Shown here: piece by piece, positions 16,401 to 26,369 of the stretch
Numbering within the stretch: position 1 is the stretch's first letter
Layout: each line of letters opens with the position of its first letter
Origin: an uncultured Alphaproteobacteria bacterium
GTDB taxonomy: Bacteria > Pseudomonadota > Alphaproteobacteria > Rhizobiales > Ancalomicrobiaceae
NCBI GenBank assembly: GCA_937864925.1
Contig: CALMFH010000173.1
Span: forward strand, 1 to 37,392
Length of the DNA: 37,392 nt
Direction of reading: 5' to 3'
The notes under the pieces: generated by a model
The model's database searches: none
Seen by the model: the letters and a program-made list of their open reading frames with translations, nothing else
Told to the model about the DNA's origin: nothing
Made by a program: the position numbers and the translations under genes

Positions 16401-16473
16401 CTGAGCCCACCGGCCGGCCGGTGGGACGGATCCGGCATCCCCGCGCGGTCCGCCGGACATCGTCTCATACCGA

Positions 16474-16587
16474 GTTCACGAAGTTTCGACCTGTTCGAAA
16501 CTTCGTGAACGAAGGCGAGCCCGAACGGGCGTCGGCCGGTCGGGCCGCAACGCTCGTGAAATTCGGACGAGTCCGAATTTCACGAGC
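16474..16587. repeat. Structured intergenic repeat, copy B
   Basis: Left hairpin: perfect 16-nt arms GTTCACGAAGTTTCGA (16474-16489) and its complement (16495-16510), with loop CCTGT as in copy A. A 41-nt core (16512-16552) follows, 38 of 41 identical to copy A. Right hairpin: perfect 17-nt arms (GCTCGTGAAATTCGGAC, 16552-16568; complement 16571-16587) around a GA centre. The stems differ from copy A but remain paired. It sits in the 227-nt gap between selB and selC; nothing else was seen in this gap. Confidence 0.85.
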
Positions 16588-16627
16588 CCGGTCTCACATC
16601 GTGCCGGTTCGCTCCGGCATCGTCGCT

Positions 16628-18586
16628 TCAGACCTCGTCCTCGCGATCCTTAGCGGCTTCCGCCGCCGGGCGGAAGAGGTCGAGGCGATGCGGGTTCACC
16701 CGCCTGAGATCGCCGCGACGCAGGGTGATACCGTGGCGATCGAAGAACTCCAGGATCTGGATCGCCACCTTGCGGCCGTTCTCGACCCGGTCGCGGAAGG
16801 CGGCGGCGGTGAACTGCCCGTCCGTGGCGATCGCGCCGAGATCGGCGGCGATGTCGACCATCTCACCGACGGTCTCGCGCAGGAAGAAGTGATCGTGCGC
16901 CACCTCGTCGACCCGGCCGAGACGGGCGAGGAGTTTCATCAGACGACGCACCTCCTCCTCCGGCTCTTCGAGGGTGCCGGCGAGGTCGCGCACGCGCGGC
17001 GGGCGGAAGCGTTCGGTGCCGCCGAGGAGATCGCGGATCTCGCTCCAGGTCGCCTCGTCGCGGTCGGTGAGGCGGACGGTGTGGTCGGCGAGCCGCACCC
17101 AGGCACCCTCCAGCGCCACGATGCGACGCTTGGCGAACCCCTGCAGCACCGCCCGGAAGACCGGCGCCGGCAGGCGCGGCGCCACGTCGAGCCGCAACCG
17201 TTCGAGACCCTGGCCGGGCAGGTCGGGATTCTGGTCGTGGTGAAGCCGCAGACGGGCGGAGACGGTGCGGGCGAGGCTCTCCCAGGTGGCGGCGGCCATC
17301 ACCTGATCGACACCGCGAACCGCGAACCGTTCCAGCCGCATCCGACCGGCGATCGCACCGGCTTCCTCGGTGGTCATCGCCCGATCGCGGGCGAAGGCGT
17401 CGAGATCCACCGCCGCGGCGACGGCGAGAAGGGCGGCGAGAGCGGCGGCCGGGTCGTCGATCGCCTGCGCCGCGAGTTCGGTGCGGCGTTCGGGGGTGCG
17501 ACGCTTGCGCGCCGGGGCGCGCAGGTCGAGGAAACGGCCACCGCCGAGGGTCCTCCGCGCCGAGGTGTCGCGCAGCACGAAGCGGTCGCCACGCGCCGCC
17601 GCGATCGGACGGTCGAGGACGAGTTGGACGAGACCGGTATCGCCCGGGGCGATCGGTGCGTCGGCGAGGAGGACGACGCGAGCGCCGACCTCCGATGCGC
17701 CGTGGTGGAGGTGAACCGGCAGCCACTGGCCGACGGCCTTCTTCTCGGTGGCGAGGACCCGGAGTTCGGCGTCGATGCGCGCGGTCGGAGCGTGGAGGGC
17801 GGGATCGCCGACCACGTCACCGCGCCGGATCGCCTCCTTGGTGACGCCGTCACCGGCGAGATTGAGAGCGCAGCGATCACCGGCGCGGCCGATCTCGGCC
17901 TTGCGGTTCTGGGCATGGATGCCACGGACCCGCGCGGCGAGGCCCGAGGGCGACACCACGACGCGGTCGCCGACCGCGACCGAGCCGGAGAGCACCGTCC
18001 CGGTCACCACGGTGCCGGCACCGGAGAGGGTGAAGGAGCGGTCGACGGCGAGGCGGAAGCGACCGCCGTCGCGCCGTGCCGCCAGCGCTTCGGCGGCGTC
18101 GAAGAGTCGGGCGCGCAGGTCGTCGATGCCTTCGCCGGTCGCCGCCGAGACGGCGAGGACGGGAGCACCCGCGAGGGAGGTGCCGGCGAGGGCCGCCTCG
18201 ACCTCGATCTCGGTCGCCGTCCGTCGGTCGGCATCGGCGAGATCGGCCTTGGTGAGGACGACGAGGCCGTGGGAGAGGCCGAGCAGGTCGACGATGGCGA
18301 GATGCTCGCGGGTCTGCGGCTTGACGCCCTCGGCGGCGTCGACGACCAGCAGGACGAAATCGATGCCGGTCGCCCCGGCGAGCATGTTGTGGACGAACTT
18401 CTCGTGGCCGGGCACGTCGACGAAGCCGATCACCCGGCCGTCGGGGGCCGGCAGATAGGCGAAGCCGAGATCGATGGTGATGCCGCGCGCCTTCTCCTCG
18501 GCCAGCCGATCGGTGTCGACGCCGGTCAAGGCGCCGACCAGCGTCGTCTTGCCGTGGTCGATGTGGCCGGCGGTGCCGACGATCAT
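16628..18586 (-). CDS. selB: Selenocysteine-specific elongation factor SelB
   Basis: A 652-residue GTPase that brings Sec-tRNA to in-frame UGA codons. The N-terminal EF-Tu-like domain has [13 protein letters not shown] (P-loop), [24 protein letters not shown] and [11 protein letters not shown]. The beta-barrel domains II/III follow to about residue 350. Four C-terminal winged helices bind the mRNA hairpin (SECIS); the last ends in [20 protein letters not shown]. It starts 4 nt inside the selA end (ATG 18586 overlapping the selA stop), so it is co-translated with selA. Confidence 0.97.
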   Translation of the reverse strand: MIVGTAGHIDHGKTTLVGALTGVDTDRLAEEKARGITIDLGFAYLPAPDGRVIGFVDVPGHEKFVHNMLAGATGIDFVLLVVDAAEGVKPQTREHLAIVDLLGLSHGLVVLTKADLADADRRTATEIEVEAALAGTSLAGAPVLAVSAATGEGIDDLRARLFDAAEALAARRDGGRFRLAVDRSFTLSGAGTVVTGTVLSGSVAVGDRVVVSPSGLAARVRGIHAQNRKAEIGRAGDRCALNLAGDGVTKEAIRRGDVVGDPALHAPTARIDAELRVLATEKKAVGQWLPVHLHHGASEVGARVVLLADAPIAPGDTGLVQLVLDRPIAAARGDRFVLRDTSARRTLGGGRFLDLRAPARKRRTPERRTELAAQAIDDPAAALAALLAVAAAVDLDAFARDRAMTTEEAGAIAGRMRLERFAVRGVDQVMAAATWESLARTVSARLRLHHDQNPDLPGQGLERLRLDVAPRLPAPVFRAVLQGFAKRRIVALEGAWVRLADHTVRLTDRDEATWSEIRDLLGGTERFRPPRVRDLAGTLEEPEEEVRRLMKLLARLGRVDEVAHDHFFLRETVGEMVDIAADLGAIATDGQFTAAAFRDRVENGRKVAIQILEFFDRHGITLRRGDLRRVNPHRLDLFRPAAEAAKDREDEV

Positions 18587-19974
18587 GGCGCGGCCCCGAG
18601 GGCGGAAAGATCGGCGAGGAAGCCGGCCTCGTCGTCGAGGCAGCGCAGATCGAGGATCAGGGCGCCGTCGTCGAGACGGCCGACGACCGGGACCGGCAGG
18701 GCGCGCAGGCGGCCGGCGAGATCGGCGAGCGCCTTGCCGCCGCCCTTGCCGGACGGACGGATCGCCAGCCCGGCGGAGGGTATCGTCTTCTGCGGCAGGG
18801 CACCGGAACCGATCTGGCTCGAACAGTCCGATACTTCGACGGCGAAGGATGGTCCGACCATCGCCGCGACGGGTGCGGCGAGGCGGGCCGCGACAGCGGC
18901 GATCTCGGCTTTCGGCCGTGCCAGATGGCGCAGCGTCGGCAGGCGGGCGGCGAGGCGATCGGGGTCGCGATAGAGCGCCAGCGTCGCCTCGATGGCGGCG
19001 AGACGGATCTTGTCGACGCGTAGCGTCCGCTTCAGCGGATTGCGGTTCACTCGAGCGATCAGCTCGCGGCGGCCGACGATGAAGCCGGCCTGGGGACCGC
19101 CGAGCAGCTTGTCGCCGGAGAAGGTGACGAGATCGGCGCCTTCGGCCACCGCTTCGGCGACCGTCGGTTCGTGGCCGAGGCCATAGGCACGCAGATCGAC
19201 CAGGGTACCGGAGCCGAGATCGTTGACGAGGGGCACGCCGCGGGCATGGGCGATCGTCGCCAGTTCACGGCCCCCGACCTCCTTGGTGAAGCCCTCGATG
19301 CGGTAGTTCGAGGTGTGGACCTTCATCACCACGCCGGTCTTCGCGCCGATGGCGGCCTCGTAGTCCTTGGCGTGGGTGCGGTTGGTGGTGCCGACCTCGA
19401 CCAGTTTCGCCCCGGCCCGCGCCATGATGTCGGGCATACGGAAAGCGCCGCCGATCTCGATCAGTTCGCCGCGCGACACCACCGCCTCGCGGCGCTTGGC
19501 CAGCGTGTCGAGGACGAGCAGCACCGCGGCGGCGTTGTTGTTGACGACGGTGGCGTCTTCGGCGCCGGTCAGCTCGCAGAGCAGGTCGCGGACGAGACCG
19601 TCGCGCTCGCCGCGCTTGCCGCCGGCGAGGTCGAACTCCAGCGCCATGGCGCGGCGCATGGCGAGCGTCGCCGCCTCCACCGCCGCTTCCGCCAACACCG
19701 CTCGGCCTAGATTGGTGTGCAGCACCGTGCCGGTGAGATTGTGGACGGCGCGGAGCTTCGGCCTCGTCTCGCGCTCGACCCGCGCGGCGGCGCCAGAGGC
19801 CAGCGTGTCGACGTCGACCACCGCGGCGCCGTGGCGCATCGCCTCGCGCGCGGCGGCGAGTTCGGCGCGCACCGCCTCGATCGTCTTCGCCCGACCGTGG
19901 ACGTCGCTCGCGGCGCGGACGACCTCGCACTTCGATACCTCGTCGACCGAGGGGAGGCGGCGGAGATCGCTCAT
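18583..19974 (-). CDS. selA: L-seryl-tRNA(Sec) selenium transferase
   Basis: A 463-residue PLP enzyme that converts Ser-tRNA(Sec) to Sec-tRNA(Sec) with selenophosphate. The cofactor lysine is K289 in [19 protein letters not shown]. The N terminus [13 protein letters not shown] is typical. ATG 19974 was chosen because GAGGG precedes it; a GTG at 19986 overlapping the fdhE stop (GTGA) is possible and would add four residues. It sits between fdhE and selB in the leftward fdo-sel operon. Confidence 0.97.
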   Translation of the reverse strand: MSDLRRLPSVDEVSKCEVVRAASDVHGRAKTIEAVRAELAAAREAMRHGAAVVDVDTLASGAAARVERETRPKLRAVHNLTGTVLHTNLGRAVLAEAAVEAATLAMRRAMALEFDLAGGKRGERDGLVRDLLCELTGAEDATVVNNNAAAVLLVLDTLAKRREAVVSRGELIEIGGAFRMPDIMARAGAKLVEVGTTNRTHAKDYEAAIGAKTGVVMKVHTSNYRIEGFTKEVGGRELATIAHARGVPLVNDLGSGTLVDLRAYGLGHEPTVAEAVAEGADLVTFSGDKLLGGPQAGFIVGRRELIARVNRNPLKRTLRVDKIRLAAIEATLALYRDPDRLAARLPTLRHLARPKAEIAAVAARLAAPVAAMVGPSFAVEVSDCSSQIGSGALPQKTIPSAGLAIRPSGKGGGKALADLAGRLRALPVPVVGRLDDGALILDLRCLDDEAGFLADLSALGAAP

Positions 19975-19982
19975 CGCCGCCC

Positions 19983-20900
19983 TCACCAGCCGATCAGGAA
20001 CGGGTCGACGCCACCACGGCGGATGCCCTCGTCGCGCATCTTGATGTCGAGCGCCAGGGTGGCGACGTCGTCGGCCACGGGATCGAGATCGGGATCCTTC
20101 ACCTGATACAGAATCTTGACCTGGGCGGCACAGGCCTCGCAGACCTCGGCCTTGACCACGCCGTCGCCGCCTTCGATCTCACGGTAGGAGATGCCCTTGG
20201 TCTCGCCGCACAGGCAGCACTTCACCCGGACGTGGTTCCACGCCGTCCGACAGGTCGAACAGACGCAGAAACGATTGCCGTGGGCGCCGGGCCAGCCGAC
20301 CACCATCGAGGAGACCGGCGGGCCGCCGCAGGCGGGGCAGGCACCTTCGCCGACCGGCACCAACCGGGTGGCGTCGAGCGCGGCGGCGAGGCGGGCGAAA
20401 TGGACCTGGACGGCGGCGGCGGCGAAGACGTGTTCGGCGAGAGCCTCGACCGGGATGCGGTTCGCCACCACCGCCTCGGCCATGGCGACGCGGGCCGTGG
20501 CATCGGCGTCGGCGACACGGGCGAGCGCGGCGCGAGCCGCGTCCGGCATGTCGACCTCGCGGGCGCGGGCGACGAGGCGGTCGAAGATCGCCATGAAGCT
20601 TTCGTCCGCCACCGCGGCGGTGCGGTCGATCGGCGGCATGGCATGGGCCTTGGCGCGGGCGATCACCTCGGGGGGCGGCGGCGGAACGTCGGGAAGACCG
20701 TCCTGCACGGCGTCCTGGACGTCGCAGAGACGACCGAGAAAGTCGAGATAGGGGCCGAGGTCGGCACCCTTCGCCAGCGTCCGGAATCGGTCGGCGCGGC
20801 GGGCGAAGAGCGTCTCGGGATCCGGCAGGCGGGCGAAAGGCGGGGTCGAGGTGTCGCCGATGGCCGTCGGATCGGGGCTCGGCACGCCGAAGTCACTCAT
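19983..20900 (-). CDS. fdhE: Formate dehydrogenase accessory protein FdhE
   Basis: A 305-residue cytoplasmic iron-binding protein needed for maturation of Tat-exported formate dehydrogenase. Four zinc-ribbon-like CxxC motifs are visible in the second half: CPACGG, CSTCRTAW, CCLCGETKG and CEACAAQVK. PFARLPDPETLFARRADRFR is the typical N-terminal helix. The ATG 20900 start (MSDFGVPSPDPTAIGD) was preferred to a frame reaching 20966. It lies between fdoI and selA; a 211-nt gap with a strong hairpin separates it from fdoI. Confidence 0.93.
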   Translation of the reverse strand: MSDFGVPSPDPTAIGDTSTPPFARLPDPETLFARRADRFRTLAKGADLGPYLDFLGRLCDVQDAVQDGLPDVPPPPPEVIARAKAHAMPPIDRTAAVADESFMAIFDRLVARAREVDMPDAARAALARVADADATARVAMAEAVVANRIPVEALAEHVFAAAAVQVHFARLAAALDATRLVPVGEGACPACGGPPVSSMVVGWPGAHGNRFCVCSTCRTAWNHVRVKCCLCGETKGISYREIEGGDGVVKAEVCEACAAQVKILYQVKDPDLDPVADDVATLALDIKMRDEGIRRGGVDPFLIGW

Positions 20901-21052
20901 GTCTGATCCTCGTTCGCCCTCGTGGCGACGGCGAGGAACGCGAGCGCATTCGGCCGTCGAAGACACGGGGCCTTCTCGTGTGCATCCCGGACGCGAGACG
21001 GTCGCGCCGGGTCCGCCATCGATCGTCGTCGATGGTCGACGATATCATGGAC

Positions 21053-21088
21053 GGGGCGCGAGAGCGCTTCACGCGCACCTCGCGCCCC
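21053..21088 (-). other. Strong stem-loop in the fdoI-fdhE intercistronic gap
   Basis: GGGGCGCGAG (21053-21062) and CTCGCGCCCC (21079-21088) are perfect 10-nt arms, with a further GCGC/GCGC pairing inside. No T-run follows on either strand, so it is not a standard terminator. In an operon gap it could stabilise the upstream fdo mRNA or attenuate fdhE-selA-selB expression. The rest of 20901-21111 shows only a smaller hairpin (ATCGTCG/CGACGAT). Confidence 0.55.
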
Positions 21089-21111
21089 GAAGAGTCGGAC
21101 GGAACCCGGCG

Positions 21112-21792
21112 TCATTCCGCCGGTGTCACGTTGCCTCCGTCGGCAGACTTGCCGCCGATCGATTCTCTCAGCCACCGCCGGTGGTGCCTCCAGGCCCATC
21201 CGCCGGTGACGCTGCCCTTGGTCATGGCGTCCATGGTGCCACGCACCCAGATCGCCGCATAGAGGTGGATGATCCACACGCAGATCGCCACGATCGCCGC
21301 GATGGCGTGCGCCAACACGGCAATGCGCTTGGTGTCGATCGACGTGTACTGGAAGAAGTACTCGTCCCAGATGGCCAGACCGGAGGCGATCAGCACGAGG
21401 ATCAGCGCCGACATCGACCAGAACACGAGTTTCTGGCCGGCGTTGTAGCGACCGATCTCGGTCAGGTTCTCCTCGTGGCCGCCGAGAACGGCACCACCGC
21501 TCTTCAGCCATTCGCCGTCACCCTTTTCCGGCAGGTTGGCCTTCCAGAAGCGGAAGAACAGGCCGAAGAAGCCGAAGAACAGCACCACGCCGATCCACGG
21601 ATGGATCTCCCGGGCCATGGCTCCGCCACCGAACAGGCCGGTGAGGAAGAACAGGCTCGGGTGGAACAGCGCCATGCCGGAGACGGCGAGGAGCACGAGG
21701 CTCGCCGCCGTCACCATGTGGTTGAGCCGGGCGGCCGTGGTGTAGCGCGTGACCCGGTAGGACGCCTCGGGCGTCGGACCTGCGTTCGACAT
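21112..21792 (-). CDS. fdoI: Formate dehydrogenase gamma subunit (cytochrome b556)
   Basis: A 226-residue integral membrane di-heme cytochrome b that passes electrons from formate oxidation to quinone. Four transmembrane helices are visible, including VTAASLVLLAVSGMALF, WIGVVLFFGFFGLFF and ALILVLIASGLAIW. Heme-ligand histidines are plausible in TTAARLNHMV, AREIHPWIG and WIIHLYAAIW. The ATG 21792 overlaps the fdoH stop by one base (TGATG); a GTG three bases earlier is an alternative. Confidence 0.93.
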   Translation of the reverse strand: MSNAGPTPEASYRVTRYTTAARLNHMVTAASLVLLAVSGMALFHPSLFFLTGLFGGGAMAREIHPWIGVVLFFGFFGLFFRFWKANLPEKGDGEWLKSGGAVLGGHEENLTEIGRYNAGQKLVFWSMSALILVLIASGLAIWDEYFFQYTSIDTKRIAVLAHAIAAIVAICVWIIHLYAAIWVRGTMDAMTKGSVTGGWAWRHHRRWLRESIGGKSADGGNVTPAE

Positions 21793-22685
21793 CACGCCTT
21801 CTCCTTCAGCTTGGCGGCGTTCTCTTCGTCCTCACGCGTCACCCGGTTGGCACCGGCGACGAGGTGATGGACGAAGCCGGCGGCGGCGGCGAGGCCGACG
21901 ACGGCGAGACCGGCGTACTTGGTCGCCCCCTTCCAGACCTCGACGACCGCGGAGATCGCCGGGTTCTTCGGCAGGCCGGCGTAGATCTCCGGCTGGTCGG
22001 CGTGGTGCAGCACGTACATGACGTGGGTGCCGCCGACGCCCGCGGGATCATAGAGGCCCGCTTGGGCGAAACCGCGCGACTTCAGGTCGGCGATGCGCTT
22101 GTCGGCGTGCTTCTTCATGTCCTCCTTGGTGCCGAAGACGATCGCCTGGGTCGGACAGGACTTGGCGCAGGCGGGGCCCTGACCGTTGGAGACACGGTCG
22201 GAGCACAGCGTGCACTTGTAGGCCTTCTCGTCGACCTTGGAGATGCGCGGGATGTTGAACGGACATCCCTTCACGCAGTAGCCGCAGCCGATGCAGTTCT
22301 CGTGGACGAAGTCGACGATGCCGTTGGAGTACTGGACGATGGCACCCGGCGCCGGGCAGGCCTTGAGGCAGCCCGGGTCGGAGCAGTGCATGCAGCCGTC
22401 CTTGCGGATCAGCCATTCGAGGTTCCCCGTCGCGGGATTGTCCCACTCGGTGAACTTCATCAACGTCCAGGTGTCGGGGGAGAGATCGGGCGGGTTCTGA
22501 TAGGACCCGGAGTTCTCGCCCACCGCCGGCTTCAGATCGTTCCACTCGATGCAGGCCGACTGGCAGGCCTTGCAGCCGATGCACTTGGAGACGTCGATCA
22601 GCTTGGCGACTTCCGGCAACTTGGTCGCCGGAGCCGGGACGCTCGAGGCCGAGCGCCGGATCAGATCGTCGGAGGTCAGAGCCAT
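21792..22685 (-). CDS. fdoH: Formate dehydrogenase beta subunit (iron-sulfur)
   Basis: A 297-residue protein with four ferredoxin-like [4Fe-4S] motifs: [50 protein letters not shown] and CTLCSDRV...CAKSCP. A C-terminal transmembrane helix ([19 protein letters not shown]) anchors it on the periplasmic face. It links the catalytic alpha subunit to the cytochrome b. It starts 15 nt after the fdoG stop. Confidence 0.96.
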   Translation of the reverse strand: MALTSDDLIRRSASSVPAPATKLPEVAKLIDVSKCIGCKACQSACIEWNDLKPAVGENSGSYQNPPDLSPDTWTLMKFTEWDNPATGNLEWLIRKDGCMHCSDPGCLKACPAPGAIVQYSNGIVDFVHENCIGCGYCVKGCPFNIPRISKVDEKAYKCTLCSDRVSNGQGPACAKSCPTQAIVFGTKEDMKKHADKRIADLKSRGFAQAGLYDPAGVGGTHVMYVLHHADQPEIYAGLPKNPAISAVVEVWKGATKYAGLAVVGLAAAAGFVHHLVAGANRVTREDEENAAKLKEKA

Positions 22686-22699
22686 GGTTCCTTCCTCCT

Positions 22700-25600
22700 T
22701 CAGACCGTCGGACCGGCGAGCGGTTCGATGTTGACCAGGAACGCCTTGAATTCCGGCGTCTCGATGTTGGCGTCACCGACGAAGGGCGTCAGCGCATTGG
22801 GGCCGAAGCCCTTCTTGGCCGCGCCGGTGAAGCCCCAGTGCAGCGGGATGCCGACGACGTGGACGGGCTTGCCGTCGCAGATCAGCGGCTTGATCCGCTT
22901 GGTCACCACCGCCTTGGCCTTGACCGAGCCACGCTTCGACCACACCCGGACCCGGCCGCCGTTGACGATCCCCTTCTCCTTGGCGAGCTCGTGCGAGATC
23001 TCGACGAAGAACTCCGGTTGCAGCGCCGCGTTGACCGAGACGTGCTTGGTCCAGAAGTGGAAGTGCTCGGTCAGTCGGTAGGAGGTCGCCGCGTAGGGGA
23101 ACTCCGCCGAGGTGCCGAACTGCTCGATGTCGCCCTTGAACAGGCGCGCCACCGGGTTGCCGCGGATCTTCGGTGCCACGACGTTGGTCACCGGCGATTC
23201 GAACGGCTCGTAGTGCACCGGGAACGGGCCGTCGCGCATCATTCCCCTCGTGAACAGGCGCGAGACGCCTTCCGGGTTCATGATGAACGGCATCACCGTG
23301 TCCGGCTTGGCCGTCGGGGCGATGTCGGGCACGTCGTAGCCGGCCCACTTCGATCCGTCCCACTCGATCAACTTGCGCGACGGATCCCAGGCCTTGCCCT
23401 GGACGTCGGCCGAGGCGCGGTTGTAGAGGATGCGGCGATTGACCGGCCAGGCGAACGACCACTTGAGATAGGCGCCGGTGTCGTCCGGGTCGGAGGTGTC
23501 GCGACGGGCCATGTTGTTGCCCGCCTCGTTGAAGCAGCCGGAGTAGATCCAGCAGCCGCAGGCCGTCTTGCCGTCGTCGCGCAGGGCGGCGAAGGAGACC
23601 ACCTGCTTGCCCTTGGCGAGCGCCACCTTGGTCGGATCGGTCGCGTCGGGAATGTCCTCGACGGCATAGCCGTTGAGTTCCTTGGCGAGTTCCTCCGGCG
23701 TCGGGTCGGCGGGGTTCTTGTAGGGCCAGTGCAGGTTGAGGATCGGGTCGGCGAAGGCGCCGCCTTCCTTGGCGTAGAGCGCCTTCAGACGCTGATGGAT
23801 CTGCGCCATGATCCAGATGTCGGTCTTCGCCTCGCCCGGCGGGGTGCCGGCCGCCCAGTGCCACTGGATCCAGCGGCCCGAGTTGGTCAGCGAGCCCTCG
23901 TCCTCGGCGAAGCAGGTGGTCGGCAACTGGATCACTTCCGTCTGGATCTTCGACGGATCGACGTCGTTGTACTCGCCGTGGTTCTCCCAGAACCGCGCCG
24001 TCTCCGTCTCCAGCGGATCCATGACGACGAGGAACTTGAGCTTGGAGAGCGCGGCGATCGACTTCGCCTTGTTGGGGAACGACTGCAGCGGGTTGAAGCC
24101 CTGGCAGACGTAGCCGTTCATCTTGCCCTGGTGCATCAGCTCGAAGGCCCGCAGGATGTCGTAGGCGGGGACGTCGAGCTTGGGCAGCCAGTCGTAGGCG
24201 AAGTCGTTCTCCGGCGTCGCCGCTGCTCCCCACATCGCCTTCTGGAACGAGACGAAGAACTTCTTGTAGTTCTGCCAGTAGCTCATCTGGCCGGGCCGCA
24301 GCGGCTTGAAGCCGCGGCTCGACATGTAGGTGGCGAAGTCCTTCTCACGCTCGGCCGGGATGTTGAGATAGCCCGGCAGCAGGTTGGACATCAGACCGAT
24401 GTCGGTCAGGCCCTGGATGTTCGAGTGACCACGCAGCGCGTTCATGCCGCCGCCACGGACGCCGATGTTGCCGAGGATCAGCTGCAACATCGCCATGCCG
24501 CGGATGTTCTGCGACCCCTTGGAGTGCTGGGTCCAGCCGAGCGCATACATCGACGTCATGGTCTTCTGCGGCGACGAGGTCTCGGCGATCATCTCGCACA
24601 CCTTCAGGAACTTGTCCTTGGGCGTGCCACAGATGCGCTCGACCATTTCCGGCGTGTAGGTCGCGACGTGGGCCTTGAGGAGATTCCAGACGCAGCGCGG
24701 ATGCTGGAGCGTCTCGTCCACCACGGCGAAGCCGTCGGGGCCGATCTCGTAGTCCCAGGACGAGCGATCGTAGTCGCGCTTGCCCTCGTCGTAGCCGGTG
24801 AACAGGCCGTCGGCGTAACCGAAGCCCTCCTTGACGATGTAGGAGGCGTTGGTGAACGCCTTGGTGTACTCCCACTGCACCTTGTCCTTGGAGATGCAGT
24901 AGTTGATCACGCCCATCAGGAAGGCGATGTCGGAGCCCTGACGGATCGGGGCATAGAGGTCGGCGACCGAGGCCGACCGGGTGAAGCGCGGATCGACGAC
25001 GATGAGCTTGGCGCCCCGGTTGGCCTTGGCCTCCGTGACCCACTTGAATCCGCAAGGGTGTGCTTCGGCGGCATTGCCGCCCATGATCACGACGAGATCC
25101 GTGTTCCGAATGTCGGTCCACGAGTTGGTCATCGCACCACGGCCGAAAGTCGGGCCCAAACTGGACACCGTGGGGCCGTGTCAGACACGCGCCTGGTTGT
25201 CGAACACCAGGATGCCGGCGCTTCGCACCACCTTGTAGGTGGCGAAGGCGGTCTCGTTCGTCGTGGCGGACGCGGCCAGGAACCCGGTCGTGGTCCAGCG
25301 GTTGACGGTGACGCCGTCCTTGTTCTTGGCGACGAAGTTGGCGTCGCGGTCCGCCTTCATGTGGCGGACGACGCGATCGAGGGCCTCGTCCCAGGAGATG
25401 CGTTCGAACTTGTCGGATCCGGCCTTGCGGATGCGTGGGGACTGGAGGCGGGTCTCGGCGCGCACCATGTCGAGCAACGCCGCGCCCTTCGGGCAGAGCG
25501 TGCCGCGGTTGGTGGGATGGTCCGGATCGCCTTCGACGTGGATGATCTCGGCCTTCTCGCCCTTGGCCAAGCTGCCCTTGGAATAGAGCAGGATACCGCA

Positions 25601-25780
25601 GGCGACCGAACAGTAGGTGCAGGTGTTGCGGGTCTCGGTGGTGGCGGCGAGCTTGAACGGCCGGATGGCCGCCGCATGCGCCTCTTCCACCTCGCCGAAG
25701 CCGAGCGCGCCGAGGCTCGTTCCGGCCAATCCCGCCCCCGCCGTGCGCAGAAATGCGCGCCGCGAGAGGTCCATGTTCAT
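22700..25780 (-). CDS. fdoG: Formate dehydrogenase alpha subunit, selenoprotein (in-frame UGA = Sec200)
   Basis: A 1026-residue molybdenum/tungsten bis-MGD enzyme that oxidises formate to CO2 in the periplasm. It starts at ATG 25780 after AGGAGGAGG with a twin-arginine signal ([13 protein letters not shown]). A [4Fe-4S] cluster is bound by C54, C57, C61 and C96 ([16 protein letters not shown]). The reading frame is interrupted only by TGA at 25183-25181, in [28 protein letters not shown]. This is exactly the position of Sec in E. coli FdnG (VUHG), and the frame continues without shift. The whole Sec machinery is encoded next door. A conventional annotation would split it in two. Fdo/Fdn-type naming is by similarity. 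Confidence 0.95.
25138..25183 (-). promoter_or_regulatory. Sec codon and candidate bacterial SECIS hairpin in fdoG
   Basis: The UGA (25183-25181) is followed at once by CACGGCC (25180-25174), which pairs perfectly with GGCCGTG (25144-25138). Inner CCCA/TGGG pairing narrows the loop. Bacterial SECIS elements are hairpins of this size directly after the UGA and are read by the SelB C-terminal domain. Confidence 0.75.
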
Positions 25781-25873
25781 CTCGACCCTCCTCCTTGCAT
25801 CGTCGTCGTTTCCTCGTCTCGTCGACCCTTGGCCGGGTCTCTCTCCGGATCGCGCCGATTCCTCTGGGCAGAA

Positions 25874-25920
25874 TTCCGGATTATCCGGAAAGGTTATAAG
25901 TCGGGGATTCGACCTGTCAA
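25874..25920 (-). promoter_or_regulatory. Promoter of the fdo-sel operon with palindrome over the start site
   Basis: On the minus strand TTGACA (25920-25915), a 16-nt spacer and TATAAC (25898-25893) are near-perfect sigma-70 boxes. The predicted start near 25886 falls inside the almost perfect palindrome TTCCGGATTATCCGGAA (25874-25890), a likely repressor operator. The leader to the ATG would be about 105 nt. The regulator is not identified. Confidence 0.7.
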
Positions 25921-26369
25921 ATCCAACAGCCGCTCGTGGCAAGATCTTCTGACCAGATTTTGCTCGATCGGAGCGTGGCCTCGAGGAAAGAACCACTTTC
26001 TGCATGTATATATTCGTATATTAGAATGGTTCGATGCAGCATTTTTCTCGGAACACGCATGAATTCCTACTGCGCTGCACCATGGTGGGGCGCGGGCCGC
26101 CGACTGCTCGGGAATGACGTGGCGGTGATCGACCGGGGCGGCGAAGTGTGATTGACCGCGGCGTGGCGACCGTTGCAGATTGCGCGGGTGATCACGTTCG
26201 ACGCTCCCGAGGTTCGGGGCACGACCATCGCTTGCCGGTCGCCGCGGCTCGGATCCCCGAGGCCGCCGGACGGGAACGTCCGCCGATCACATCCCCTCCC
26301 CGAGACGCCGTCGACCCCCGCCTCCCGCGGAACCGGTGCGTTCGCCCCCACCCGACCGAGGATGCCGCC
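25921..26369. other. Intergenic region between the fdo operon promoter and selD
   Basis: About 450 nt without a credible gene. Positions 25990-26060 are unusually AT-rich for this genome and hold TATATT and TAGAAT boxes (26017-26027) that could be the -10 of a rightward selD promoter, without a good -35. Nothing else was recognised; an open frame through 26148-26369 joins selD but is not protein-like. Confidence 0.4.

Noticed and set aside
14241-16460. Long open frame opposite phoX
   Set aside because: Antisense to a protein with clear PhoX motifs and a Tat signal, and it overlaps the tRNA-Sec gene.
15914-18973. Open frame of about 1019 codons on the plus strand
   Set aside because: It runs through the phoX end, selC, the structured repeat and antisense to selB; composition is Arg/Gly/Ala-rich with no domain.
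25181-25183. Stop codon inside fdoG as a sign of pseudogene or frameshift
   Set aside because: The codon is TGA at the conserved Sec position, the frame continues in phase, and selA, selB, selC and selD are encoded next to it.
25937-25953. Sigma-54 promoter before the fdo operon
   Set aside because: TGGCA is present but the GC at -12 is missing, and the orientation does not fit fdoG.
22838-26062. Open frame of over 1000 codons on the plus strand
   Set aside because: It is antisense to fdoG and fdoH, which have strong family motifs; such long shadow frames are common at this GC content.
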